A stretch of 64,000 nt of DNA from RYN-230 sp963841695 (GTDB lineage: Bacteria; Actinomycetota; Actinomycetes; Streptosporangiales; Streptosporangiaceae): contig CAWJDQ010000006.1 in the NCBI GenBank assembly GCA_963841695.1, forward strand, positions 1-64,000. Reading direction: 5' to 3'. A model generated the notes under the pieces. That model saw only the letters and a list, made by a program, of their open reading frames with translations, made no database searches and was not told where the DNA came from. Each line of letters opens with the position of its first letter. Position 1 is the first letter of the stretch. Positions 44,281-52,560 of this stretch are shown one piece after another. The position numbers and the translations under genes were made by a program.

Positions 44281-45763
44281 CGCGCAGCAGCTGGGCGGCG
44301 CGGTAGCCGGTCATCATCGACGCCAGGTTGGTGTTGGCCCGCGGGATGACCGGGAAGACCGAGGAGTCCGCCACGGTCAGCCCGGAGGTGCCGAGCACGT
44401 CGAGCCCCGGGGTGACCACGGAGCGCAGGTCGGCCGGGTCGCCCATCCGGCAGGTGCCGCAGTGATGGTTGTACGTGCCGGCCACCCGCCGGCCCGCGGC
44501 GGCCAGGTCGTCCGCCCGCCACCACGCGTCCGCCGGCACCCGGACCAGCCCCTGCGCGGCCAGCTCGTCGATCATCTCTGCGGTGGTGGCCACGATCTCG
44601 GCCATCCTGGCGGCGTCCTGCTCGTCCGCGAGGTGGCGGACCCGGACCTCGGCCACCCCGCCCGGGCTCAGCGTGACCCGGCCGCGGCTGAGCGGCGTCA
44701 TCAGGGCCGCGGTGAACGAGACCTGGGTGGCGGGCACGGACGGGTCGTACGGCCGGGTCTGCCACGGGAAGATCTCCGCCTCCACGTGGTCGCCGGGCAG
44801 CTCATAGCGCAGCAGCGCGCCGCTGACCGGCCGGGCCTCGATGGCGGCCAGGTCGGTCACGTCCACGTCGAGCAGGCACCACGGATGGTCCTGGAGGTTC
44901 GCGCCGACCCCGTCGAGCCGGGACACCAGCCGGGCCCCGGCGCGGCGCACCATGGCTTCCGGTCCGATGCCGGAATTCATGAGCAGCAACGAGGACCCGA
45001 AGGCGCCTGCGCACACGACCACGCGATCGGCGTAGAGGCGCTGCTGGCCCTCCGGGCCGACGACGTCGGCGCCCGCGCATCGCGTCCCCTCGAAGAGCAG
45101 CCTGACGGCCTGGGTGCCGGCCCGCACCGCCACGGCGGGACGGATCAGCGGGAGGACGGCCGCGTGGGTGCCCCAGCGCCCCTCATCCTTGCGGTTGGTC
45201 GGCCATACCCCGATGCCGAGCGCCCCGGGCGCGTTGTGGTCCGCGGCCGCGGGGTAGCCGCGCTGCGCGCACAGCGCGATGAGCGCCTCGTCGAGCGGCC
45301 CGGGGGTGAGCCGGGTGATCGGGATGGGCCCCGATGCGCCGTGGTAGCCGGCGTCACCGAACTGCTGGTCGGACTCGATGGCCCGGAAGCCGTCCAGGCA
45401 GTCCGGCCAGGACCAGCCCGGCACCCCCCAGCCGTCGAAATCCCACGGCTGCCCGCGCAGCGCCGCGGCCGAGTTGACCGTGGACCCGCCCCCGGTGCCG
45501 CGGCCCTGGGGCAGGTCCAGCCCGGTGTCCGCGTCGGCGTAGTGGTAGTAGCAGTCGTCGGGCAGCAGGTAGTCATAGAGCATCCAGCGCGGCGGCGGCG
45601 TGCCCGGATCCGGGCCCGCCTCGATCACGGTGACCGAGGCCGCGTCCTTCAGGCCGAGGGCGCAGAACAGGCCGGCCGCCCCGGCCCCGATGATGAGGAC
45701 GTCCGGGTGGCTGCTCACGGCGCTTCCCCCGATGTTCGCGCCGTCCGGCAAGAGGGAACCCAC
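44276..45763 (-). CDS. GMC-family FAD oxidoreductase
   Basis: A 495-residue choline-oxidase/alcohol-oxidase-type flavoprotein. FAD motif VLIIGAGAAGLFCALGL, GMC signature GRGTGGGSTVNSAAALRGQPWDFDGW, second signature CAGAFGSSLLLMNSGIGP, and the catalytic His in TYNHHCGTCRMGDP. It oxidises alcohols to aldehydes or acids with O2 or another acceptor; the hydroxymethyl group of HMP is a plausible substrate in this island. The start is ambiguous: GTG/ATG at 45763 or the Met-less VSSHPDVLIIG start 16 codons later. Separated from gntR by about 55 bases and read in the same direction, so possibly cotranscribed. Confidence 0.9.
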   Translation of the reverse strand: MGSLLPDGANIGGSAVSSHPDVLIIGAGAAGLFCALGLKDAASVTVIEAGPDPGTPPPRWMLYDYLLPDDCYYHYADADTGLDLPQGRGTGGGSTVNSAAALRGQPWDFDGWGVPGWSWPDCLDGFRAIESDQQFGDAGYHGASGPIPITRLTPGPLDEALIALCAQRGYPAAADHNAPGALGIGVWPTNRKDEGRWGTHAAVLPLIRPAVAVRAGTQAVRLLFEGTRCAGADVVGPEGQQRLYADRVVVCAGAFGSSLLLMNSGIGPEAMVRRAGARLVSRLDGVGANLQDHPWCLLDVDVTDLAAIEARPVSGALLRYELPGDHVEAEIFPWQTRPYDPSVPATQVSFTAALMTPLSRGRVTLSPGGVAEVRVRHLADEQDAARMAEIVATTAEMIDELAAQGLVRVPADAWWRADDLAAAGRRVAGTYNHHCGTCRMGDPADLRSVVTPGLDVLGTSGLTVADSSVFPVIPRANTNLASMMTGYRAAQLLRA

Positions 45764-45818
45764 CGGCCACTCGGCCGGGCCTGACGGCCCGCCCTCGCGA
45801 CCCGGTACCGGACGGCGC

Positions 45819-46505
45819 TCACGGGCGGCCCGCGACTGAGTCCGGGTCGAGGTTGGCCAGCTGGTCGGCCATGACCGAGAGGATGTGCTGGCGCATCAGG
45901 GTCTCGGCCCGCTGCCCGTCCCGCTGGACGATGGCCTCGTAGATGCCCTGGTGCTCGCGGACCGACGTGCCCATCCGGCCGGGGATGGCCACGGTCAGCC
46001 GCCCGATCCGGGTCACGTGGTCGCGGATGTTGTTGAGCATGGCCGTGATCCGGCTGTTCTTCGACTGCGCGTACAGGACCACGTCGAACTCGTCCAGCAG
46101 CGCGGCGAGCTGGTCGGAGTCACCGGCCTCGAAGGCCGCCGCGCTGTCCCGGACGATGCGCGACAGGGCGGCCAGGTCCTCGGTTGCGATGTTCAGCGCC
46201 GCCTCCCGCGCGCACAGCCCTTCCAGCAGCTCCCGGACCTCGTAGATCTCGCGCAGGTCCTGGCGGCTGTACCCGCCGACGACCGCGCTGCGGTACGGCG
46301 CGATCTCGACGAAGCCGTCCTTCTCCAGCCGGACGAACGCTTCCCGGAGCGGGGTCTTGCTGACCCCGAACCGGGCGGCCAGCTCGGCCTCGCGGAGCAG
46401 GTACCCCGGCGGCAGCTTGGCGGACACGATCTCCTGCCGGAGCTTCAGGTACACCGAGTCCTTCAGCTGGCGATGCTCGACACCGTCGACGGGCGCGCTG
46501 GTCAT
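45819..46505 (-). CDS. GntR-family (FCD/FadR type) regulator of the catabolic island
   Basis: A 228-residue regulator: winged helix SVYLKLRQEIVSAKLPPGYLLREAELAARFGVSKTPLREAFVRLEKDGFVEIAPYRSAVV and an all-helical FCD ligand domain with His in SVREHQGIYEAI and RQHILSVMADQL, which usually bind a metal and an organic acid ligand. ATG 46505 is chosen because GGAGG lies five bases upstream. Its leader holds a compound operator (46576-46592) and a hairpin, so it is probably autoregulated and the main regulator of the AGATCT-N-AGATCT sites. Confidence 0.9.
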   Translation of the reverse strand: MTSAPVDGVEHRQLKDSVYLKLRQEIVSAKLPPGYLLREAELAARFGVSKTPLREAFVRLEKDGFVEIAPYRSAVVGGYSRQDLREIYEVRELLEGLCAREAALNIATEDLAALSRIVRDSAAAFEAGDSDQLAALLDEFDVVLYAQSKNSRITAMLNNIRDHVTRIGRLTVAIPGRMGTSVREHQGIYEAIVQRDGQRAETLMRQHILSVMADQLANLDPDSVAGRP

Positions 46506-46527
46506 AACCGCCTCCATGGCGGGACAC

Positions 46528-46558
46528 CGCCGCCCGGTGGGGTGGCCACCGGGCGGCG
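46528..46558 (-). promoter_or_regulatory. Leader hairpin in the gntR 5' UTR
   Basis: GC-rich inverted repeat (CGCCGCCCGGTGG against CCACCGGGCGGCG) between the operator and the gntR start. It may attenuate or stabilise the regulator message. Confidence 0.45.
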
Positions 46559-46575
46559 AGGTCCGCACTGCGAAC

Positions 46576-46592
46576 GATCTGAGATCTCAGAT
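46576..46592. promoter_or_regulatory. Compound GntR operator upstream of gntR
   Basis: Three overlapping half sites: GATCT-G-AGATCT-C-AGAT. A TAGTAT hexamer lies directly upstream on the minus strand, so the operator probably overlaps the promoter and gives autorepression. Confidence 0.75.
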
Positions 46593-46635
46593 ACTAACTC
46601 ACTCTCAGGGGCCTGACCCAGGCCTCTGGCCCGGG

Positions 46636-47682
46636 TCAGCTCTTCGGCAGCAGCGAGGTGTCCACCACCGAGGACGCGTTGACCGACTTGGTGATCAGCC
46701 CGTCGCTCTTCATCCAGTTAGCGAAGCTCTGCCACTGGCTCACGCTCATGGCGCCGAACCCGCCGGTGTTCTTCAGCAGCGGCGCGGTCGCGTAGACCAT
46801 CTTCTTCAGCAGGGCCGGGCTGTAGCCCTTGGCCACCGGGGACAGCGCGGCCAGCGCGGCGGCGGGGTTGGCCTGCGCGGCCGCGGCCCCCTGGGCCAGC
46901 CCGGCCAGGAACTCGCGCACCGTGGTGCGGTACGCGGGGTCACTGGCCAGCTTGGACTTGTTGGCGATGATGACCAGCTCGTCGTAGTTGGGCACGCCCT
47001 GTGTGTCCACCGGGTAGACCAGGGGCTTCAGCCCGTACGAGCCGAGCTGGATGGCCTCGACGTTCCGGTAGCCGCTGATGATCGCGGACACCTTGGCCGA
47101 GACCATGGCCGGGACCAGGCCCTCGTTGACCGTGACCAGCTTGATCTGGCTCAGCGTGAGGTGGTACTTCTTCAGCACCGCCTTGAGCATCTCCGCCGAC
47201 ACCGGGTCCCCGTCGGTGCCCACCGTCTTGCCCTTCAGCCCGGCCGGACTGCTGACCCCGCTCTTGCCGGAGATGATCAGCGAGTTCAGCGAGGTCGGGA
47301 TCATCGCCGCGACCGCCGCGACGTTCAGGTTGTCGGTCGCCGCGGTGATGGTCTCCGGCTCGTAGGAGATCGCCACCGGGACCTGGCCCAGGCTGACCAG
47401 CTTCAGCGCGTCGGTGCTGTTGGACGGCGACTGGAAGGTCACGTTCAGGTGCTGCTTGGCGAAGTCGCCGTCCTTCTGGGCCAGGTACAGCGCGATGTGA
47501 TCGGGGTTGGGGAACCAGTCCAGCAGCACGTTGAGGCTGGTCATGGACTTGCCACCGCTCCCGCTGCTGCCGGAGCCGGATGACGAGGAGCCGCACGCCA
47601 CGACGGCCGACATCACGGCCGCGGCCCCGATGATCAGCGCACCGCGCCTGCGGCCTCTCCGCTGTGCGGTCATGGAAGTCAC
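46636..47682 (-). CDS. NMT1/THI5-like substrate-binding lipoprotein of a ThiXYZ-type ABC importer
   Basis: A 348-residue lipoprotein (lipobox AAAVMSAVVACGSS, then Ser/Gly linker) with an NMT1/THI5 domain starting LNVLLDWFPNPDHIALYLAQKDGDF, close to the DWxPNxxH motif of ThiY and Thi5, which bind aminopyrimidines. LGQVPVAISYEPETITAA and TDGDPVSAEMLKAVLKKY follow the fold. GTG 47682 overlaps the permease stop (GTGA) with AAGGG before it; ATG 47673 is the alternative. Third gene of the importer operon. Confidence 0.88.
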   Translation of the reverse strand: MTSMTAQRRGRRRGALIIGAAAVMSAVVACGSSSSGSGSSGSGGKSMTSLNVLLDWFPNPDHIALYLAQKDGDFAKQHLNVTFQSPSNSTDALKLVSLGQVPVAISYEPETITAATDNLNVAAVAAMIPTSLNSLIISGKSGVSSPAGLKGKTVGTDGDPVSAEMLKAVLKKYHLTLSQIKLVTVNEGLVPAMVSAKVSAIISGYRNVEAIQLGSYGLKPLVYPVDTQGVPNYDELVIIANKSKLASDPAYRTTVREFLAGLAQGAAAAQANPAAALAALSPVAKGYSPALLKKMVYATAPLLKNTGGFGAMSVSQWQSFANWMKSDGLITKSVNASSVVDTSLLPKS

Positions 47683-48506
47683 CGTTTCCCTTCTCGCGCC
47701 CATGGGCAGATGATCCGCTCGAGTACCGAGACGGCGATGAACAGCAGGATGGCCTCGGCGGTGAGGATGAAGATCGCGGCGAAGACCAGGGCGGTCTCCA
47801 GCTGCGGGATGGCCTGGATCATCACGTAGCCCAGGCCGTTCTGCGAGCCGGCGTACTCGCCGAACACCGCGCCAATCGGGGCGTAGGTGGCGGCGATGCG
47901 CAGCCCGGAGAAGATGGACGGCAGCGCGGCCGGCGCCTCCACCCGGCGCAGCGTGGCCCACCGGCTGCCGTCCAGCGTGCGCATGACCCGGAGCAGCTCG
48001 GGGTCCACCGAGGCCAGCCCGTCGATGGTGTTGACCACGATGGGGAAGAAGCAGATCAGCGTGACCACGATCAGCTTCGGGGTGATCGTGTAGCCGAAGA
48101 TGATGGCCAGCACCGGCGCGATGACCACGACCGGGACGGCCTGGGAGCCGATCAGCAGCGGGTAGACCGCGTTGCGGACCACCCGGGAGCTGTGCAGCGC
48201 GAACGCGATCAGCAGCGCGATCACGATCGACAGCAGGAAGCCCAGCACGACTTCCTCGGTCGTCACCCAGGTCGCGCTGGCCAGCGTGCCGGACCAGTCA
48301 TGGATCCCGGTGGACCAGATGCTGTCCAGGGACGGCAGCACGTAGTTGGGGACGCCGAACCAGTGGCTGACGGCCTCCCAGATCAGGGCGATGGCCACCA
48401 GGATGCCGGCCGCGGGCAGCGCCCGGCGGAGGCCCGAGGCGGTGCGCCCGGACTTCACCGGGGCCGCGACGGCCGGTTCCTCAGGGCGGGTCACGGTGGT
48501 ACTCAT
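47679..48506 (-). CDS. ABC importer permease (ThiX/SsuC-type)
   Basis: A 275-residue inner-membrane permease with about six hydrophobic segments (ILVAIALIWEAVSHW; EEVVLGFLLSIVIALLIAFAL; AVPVVVIAPVLAIIFGY; LIVVTLICFFPIVVNTI; and others) and the coupling-helix EAA motif in LRRVEAPAALPSIFSGLRIAATYAPIGAVFGE. Matches the BPD transporter family of nitrate, taurine and pyrimidine importers. Its ATGA overlaps the ATPase stop and its own stop overlaps the binding-protein start, so all three are coupled. Confidence 0.9.
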   Translation of the reverse strand: MSTTVTRPEEPAVAAPVKSGRTASGLRRALPAAGILVAIALIWEAVSHWFGVPNYVLPSLDSIWSTGIHDWSGTLASATWVTTEEVVLGFLLSIVIALLIAFALHSSRVVRNAVYPLLIGSQAVPVVVIAPVLAIIFGYTITPKLIVVTLICFFPIVVNTIDGLASVDPELLRVMRTLDGSRWATLRRVEAPAALPSIFSGLRIAATYAPIGAVFGEYAGSQNGLGYVMIQAIPQLETALVFAAIFILTAEAILLFIAVSVLERIICPWAREGKR

Positions 48507-49396
48507 GCGACCGCCTCCAGCAGGGAGAGGATCTCGTCGCGTAGTTCGCTGAACTCCGGGTGCCGGATGAGCTCGCGCCGGCTGCCCGCCTGGGGCAGGT
48601 GTACGTCGAACTGGGCCTCGATCCGGCCCGGCCGGGCCGACATCACGACGACCCGCTCGCCGATCAGCAGGGCCTCCTCCACGTCGTGGGTGACCAGCAC
48701 CGTGGTCCTGGGCTCGGCGTCCAGCGCGGTGCGCAGCCATTCCTGCAGGTCGGCCCGGGTGATCGAGTCCAGGGCGCCGAACGGCTCGTCGAGCAGCAGG
48801 ACCTCCTTGCCCGCCACCAGCGTGCGCAGGAAGGACACCCGCTGGCGCATGCCGCCGGACAGCTGGTGCGGCAGCTTCTCCTCGAACCCGGCCAGCCCGA
48901 AGCGCTCGACCAGGTGACCGACCCGCTGGCGGGCGGCCCGGCGGCGGACGCCCTGGTTCTCCAGGGCCAGCGCCGCGTTGCCGAGCACGTCGCGCCAGGG
49001 CAGCAGCAGGTCGCGCTGGGGCATCCAGGCGCAGCGCCGCAGCCGCTCGGCCGAGGTGGTGGCGCCGAGCACGTCGATCGTGCCCTCGTTGGGCTCGTCG
49101 AGGCCGCAGATCAGCGCGAGCAGGGTCGATTTCCCGCAGCCGCTCGGCCCGACGATGGACAGCCGGCTGTGCAGCGGGACCTCGAGATCGACCCCGGACA
49201 CCGCGACCACCTGCCCGAAAACCCGGGCCACGCCGGACAGCCGCAGGCCGGTCCCGCTGGCCGCCGGGCCCGCGCCGCCGCCGTCGCGTGCGCCGGTGTC
49301 CCCGGGGCCGGGCGCGCCGGGGACGGCCGCGCCCGTGTGCGCGCCCGTCTGGAAGGGAACACCCTTGGCTGCGGGCGTACCGCTCATACCGGCCAT
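48503..49396 (-). CDS. ABC importer ATPase (ThiZ/SsuB-type)
   Basis: A 297-residue ATPase with intact Walker A VGPSGCGKSTLLALICG, Q-loop AWMPQRDLLLPWRDV, signature LSGGMRQRVSFLRTL, Walker B VLLLDEPFGALDSITR and H-loop VLVTHDVEEAL. The N-terminus carries a 45-residue low-complexity extension before the domain. ATG 49396 (or 49387) is the start; an operator at 49422-49434 is about 26 bases upstream. First gene of the importer operon, divergent from the enoyl-CoA hydratase gene. Confidence 0.9.
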   Translation of the reverse strand: MAGMSGTPAAKGVPFQTGAHTGAAVPGAPGPGDTGARDGGGAGPAASGTGLRLSGVARVFGQVVAVSGVDLEVPLHSRLSIVGPSGCGKSTLLALICGLDEPNEGTIDVLGATTSAERLRRCAWMPQRDLLLPWRDVLGNAALALENQGVRRRAARQRVGHLVERFGLAGFEEKLPHQLSGGMRQRVSFLRTLVAGKEVLLLDEPFGALDSITRADLQEWLRTALDAEPRTTVLVTHDVEEALLIGERVVVMSARPGRIEAQFDVHLPQAGSRRELIRHPEFSELRDEILSLLEAVA

Positions 49397-49421
49397 CGAC
49401 TCCCCGATCGCCAGGGAAATA

Positions 49422-49434
49422 GGATCTCAGATCT
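49422..49434. promoter_or_regulatory. GntR-regulon operator before the importer operon
   Basis: GGATCT-C-AGATCT, one mismatch from the consensus. It is in the divergent region with the enoyl-CoA hydratase gene, so it could control both directions. Confidence 0.72.
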
Positions 49435-49618
49435 CGATTTCAACAGTGAACCACTCCTGGCCCGCCCACGCGAGGTCCTGACATGGAACCGTTACGTCCG
49501 CAATGCGCTGTTAACCGGCCTGGTTCCGGTCCCGCGATGATAGGCGCGCTCAGCGGCGGCGCAGCCCTTGTCCCCGGTGCGGGGCGCCGACGTAGGCTGC
49601 GGTCAGGAGGAGATGGCC

Positions 49619-50395
49619 ATGGCGTTCGAGCACATCCTGGTGGACCGGTCCGGCGACTTCGCCACGATCACGATGAACCGGCCGCGGCGGCGCAACGCCC
49701 TGTCCCTGGCGCACATGCGCGAGCTGATCACCGCGTTCCGCGAGATCGGGGACAGCGACGCGGTGGGCGTGGTGCTGGCCGGCCACGGGCCGGTGTTCTG
49801 TTCCGGGCACGACCTCGCCGAGGTGGCCGAGACCGACCTGCCGGCCATCCGCGCACTGCTGGGCACCTGCACCGAGCTGATGACGCTCATGCAGCAGGTA
49901 CCGCAGCCGGTGGTGGCGCGGGTGCACGGCCTGGCCACCGCGGCCGGCTGCCAGCTGGCCGCGAGCGCCGACCTCGCCGTGGCCAGTGAGGACGCCGGCT
50001 TCGCCACCCCCGGCGGCAAGGGTGGCTGGTTCTGCCATACCCCGATGGTGGCCGTGGCCCGGAACGTCGGCCGGAAGCGGGCCATGGAGATGGCCATGTC
50101 CGGCGACGTGATCGACGCGAAGACCGCGCTCGACTGGGGCCTGGTCAACCAGGTCGTGCCCGCCGGGCAGCTCGATTCAGCGGTCCAGGACCTGCTCGAG
50201 CGGGTCACCCGGGGATCGGCGGAGAGCAAGGGCATCGGCAAGCAGGCGCTGTACGCCCAGATAGACCTGGACCAGCCGAAGGCGTATGCCTACGCCGTCG
50301 AGGTCATGGCCTCGACCAGCCAGCTCCCGGACGCGCGGGAATGGATGCGGGCGTTCCTGGAGAAGCGCAAGCCGCGCTGGCGCCGCGGCCGGTAA
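49619..50395 (+). CDS. Enoyl-CoA hydratase/isomerase family protein
   Basis: A 258-residue crotonase-fold protein: ATITMNRPRRRNALSLAHMRELITAF, CoA oxyanion-hole region VFCSGHDLAEVAE and VVARVHGLATAAGCQLAASADLAVASEDAGFATPG. The usual second catalytic Glu is not obvious (PGGKGGWFCHTP), as in the ECHDC3-like subgroup, so hydration activity is uncertain. ATG 49619 has AGGAGGA seven bases upstream. It borders the GntR island; a role in CoA-ester degradation is inferred only from position. Confidence 0.87.
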   Translation: MAFEHILVDRSGDFATITMNRPRRRNALSLAHMRELITAFREIGDSDAVGVVLAGHGPVFCSGHDLAEVAETDLPAIRALLGTCTELMTLMQQVPQPVVARVHGLATAAGCQLAASADLAVASEDAGFATPGGKGGWFCHTPMVAVARNVGRKRAMEMAMSGDVIDAKTALDWGLVNQVVPAGQLDSAVQDLLERVTRGSAESKGIGKQALYAQIDLDQPKAYAYAVEVMASTSQLPDAREWMRAFLEKRKPRWRRGR

Positions 50396-50580
50396 CCGGC
50401 GGCCACCGTGGCTCGCCACCCCCCCGGCGGAGGATCAGGCCGCGACGCGCTGACGGAACGTGATTGCACGGCTACCTCACGCTGTCGCTGATACGGTCCA
50501 GCGCAAGCTGGCGGTGCCCGCGTGGCCAGAGCTGGGTGGCCGGGAACGGTGTTGCCGAAGCTGTGTTTCCAGAGGGGGAC

Positions 50581-51660
50581 ATGGTGCGAAAACTCGGATC
50601 CTCGCGCGCGGTACGGCTTTCCGGTCTGGCGCTCGGCGCGGCCGCCCTGGCCGCGGCCGGCCTGCTGGCGGGCGGGAACCCGGGCCAGGATGCCCGCGCC
50701 AGCGCGGCGGCGTTCACGGCGGGAACCGTGCGCCCGGCGGGGCGGCCCGCGGCCAGGAGCAGCGGCCGGGCGGCGGCCGCCCTGCCGGGGGCCGGCGCGC
50801 TTCCCGCGCCGGGCACCGCCGGGGCCACCCGCCGGGCCCGGCCGCTGCGGGGGATCCGCCGCTACCTGCGCACCCGCCGGGGCGTCGCGCAGGTGGCGCT
50901 GTTCAACCAGGTCACCGGCCGGACCTACGTGCTCTCCGGCGGCCCGGACCTGCAGTACACGGCCAGCATCGTGAAGGCCGACATCATGGCCCTGTGGCTG
51001 CGCCGCTACCAGTCCCACCCGGGGAACATCCCCGGCAACATGCCGTACTCCATCCGGTACCTGCTGCAGAACATGATCACCATGAGCGACAACGTGGCCG
51101 CGACGTCGCTGTTCTACTTCTCCGGCGGCTGCACCGCGCTCACCCTGTTCAACACCCTGATCCCGACCCGGCACACCCGGGTCGGCTGCGAGACGCCCAC
51201 GTACTACGGATGGGGCAACACCACGACCACGGCCGCCGACCAGGTGGCGATCGTCCGTAAGCTCGCCTACCCCAACCACACCCTGGCCCCGGACGCGCGG
51301 GACTACGGCCTGCAGCTGATGGAGAGCGTGGAGCCTGCCCAGCGCTGGGGCGTCAGCTGCGGCCCCTGGGGAACCCAGTGCGCCGGCCCGGGCTATGCCA
51401 CCCCCGACCCGGCGGTGACCGTCGCCCTCAAGAACGGCTGGAAGTACCTGCCCACCTGTGCCAAGCAGGACGACTCATGCCCCTGGCAGGTCAACAGCAT
51501 CGGCTGGGTCCGCGGCCGGGGCCGCGACTACGTCCTGGCCGTGCTCACCACCGACGACCCCGCGGGCCCCGGCACCGCCGGGCTCGACTACGGGATCACG
51601 ACGATCCAGGGCGTATCCGAGCGCATCTGGCACAACCTGATCCCCCGGCCCGGGCGCTGA
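50581..51660 (+). CDS. Secreted beta-lactamase-like serine hydrolase
   Basis: A 359-residue exported protein of the class A beta-lactamase/PBP fold. A signal segment (about 8-32) is followed by an Ala/Pro-rich linker, then the active-site SxxK in YTASIVKADIMALWL, SDN in ITMSDNVAATSLF and a KTG-like KNGW. Four cysteines (for example CGPWGTQC) suggest disulfides. It may be a peptidoglycan-active carboxypeptidase or a lipoprotein-like sensor rather than a resistance enzyme. ATG 50581 follows AGAGGGGG. Confidence 0.83.
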   Translation: MVRKLGSSRAVRLSGLALGAAALAAAGLLAGGNPGQDARASAAAFTAGTVRPAGRPAARSSGRAAAALPGAGALPAPGTAGATRRARPLRGIRRYLRTRRGVAQVALFNQVTGRTYVLSGGPDLQYTASIVKADIMALWLRRYQSHPGNIPGNMPYSIRYLLQNMITMSDNVAATSLFYFSGGCTALTLFNTLIPTRHTRVGCETPTYYGWGNTTTTAADQVAIVRKLAYPNHTLAPDARDYGLQLMESVEPAQRWGVSCGPWGTQCAGPGYATPDPAVTVALKNGWKYLPTCAKQDDSCPWQVNSIGWVRGRGRDYVLAVLTTDDPAGPGTAGLDYGITTIQGVSERIWHNLIPRPGR

Positions 51661-51675
51661 CCCGGGCACCTGCAC

Positions 51676-52238
51676 GCCCCGGCCGAACCTGCACATGTGC
51701 TTCACCGGGCCGCCCGGAACCGGCAAGACGACCGTGGCGCTGCGGATGGCGGACCTTCTGCACCGGCTGGGCTACCTGGAGAAGGGGCACCTGGTCCACG
51801 CCATGCGGGACGACCTGGTCGGCCAGTACATCGGCCAGACCGCACCGAGGACCAAGCGGGTCCTGGACCGCGCCATGGGCCGGGGTGGGCTCCCGGATCG
51901 CTCATCATCTCGACTTTGCCGCGTACGAGCTCGACGAGCTGATCGCCATCGGGCAGACAATGATGCTCCAGGCGAACTACTACCTGTCCGCGGACGCGGA
52001 GGCCGCGTTCCGCGAGGACCTCGGGCTCGGGATGGGAGGGCCCCACTTCGCTAACGCCCGCAGTGTCCGTAACGACCTGGGCCGGGCCCGGCTCCGCCAT
52101 GCGCGGCGCCTGGCCGGCGATCTGGGCCGCAGCTGGACCCGGGACGATCTGATGCGCCTGGAGCCCGTGGACGTCGTCACCCGGCTGGCGGGCGCCCGGG
52201 ACACCGCGCAGTCTGGTGCGGCGGACTTCCGGGACTAG
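51676..52238 (+). pseudogene. cbbX: cbbX remnant (RuBisCO activase AAA ATPase)
   Basis: A fragment of a CbbX-like AAA protein. It starts abruptly at TPRPNLHMCFTGPPGTGKTTVALRMADLLHRLGYLEKGHLVHAMRDDLVGQYIGQTAPRTKRVLDRAMG, with Walker A intact but without the N-terminal ~60 residues, then jumps in another frame to GSRIAHHLDFAAYELDELIAIGQTMMLQANYYLSADAEAAFREDL and NARSVRNDLGRARLRHARRLAGDL. About 65-70 codons carrying Walker B (LFIDEAYYL in homologues) and sensor 1 are missing between. CbbX remodels inhibited red-type RuBisCO. No RuBisCO gene is in the window. Clearly non-functional. Confidence 0.85.
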
Positions 52239-52503
52239 GTGTACTGACCACGGGCGCCGGAGACGCGACCGCCACCCGGATGGCCGGCCGGAGCGGCGCG
52301 CCCCCGGCAGGCCGGAGCGGCGCGCCCCCCGCGCCGGCGGCCAGCCGCAGGCCCAGGCCGACCAGGAGCCAGCCCAGGTGGTGCCGCAGCGGCGGGCGCG
52401 CCCCCGCCCCGCGCCGCGCAGGCTCCGGCCGGGGGCGGGACAGCTCGCGGTGCAGGTTTTCGTTGCGGATCTTGATCTGCTGTTCGAGCAGGTACGGATG
52501 CAC
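52177..52503 (-). CDS. Small hypothetical protein with one membrane segment
   Basis: A GTG-started frame of 108 residues: VHPYLLEQQIKIRNENLHRELSRPRPEPARR, then a short hydrophobic stretch HHLGWLLVGLGLRLAAG. Small actinobacterial proteins with a VHPY..EQ N-terminus and one C-terminal helix are common, so the first 65 residues look real. The rest is low-complexity repeat (GAPLRPA) overlapping the cbbX remnant, so the natural stop is probably earlier. Function unknown. Confidence 0.45.
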   Translation of the reverse strand: MHPYLLEQQIKIRNENLHRELSRPRPEPARRGAGARPPLRHHLGWLLVGLGLRLAAGAGGAPLRPAGGAPLRPAIRVAVASPAPVVSTPSPGSPPHQTARCPGRPPAG

Positions 52504-52560
52504 GCGTAAGTCACCTACTTCGGGGAGGATCCAGATCGCCTCCAGCGGGAGGCGCACTGA

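Noticed and set aside
51676..52238. Functional small AAA ATPase
   Set aside because: The Walker B and sensor region are absent and the two halves are in different frames.
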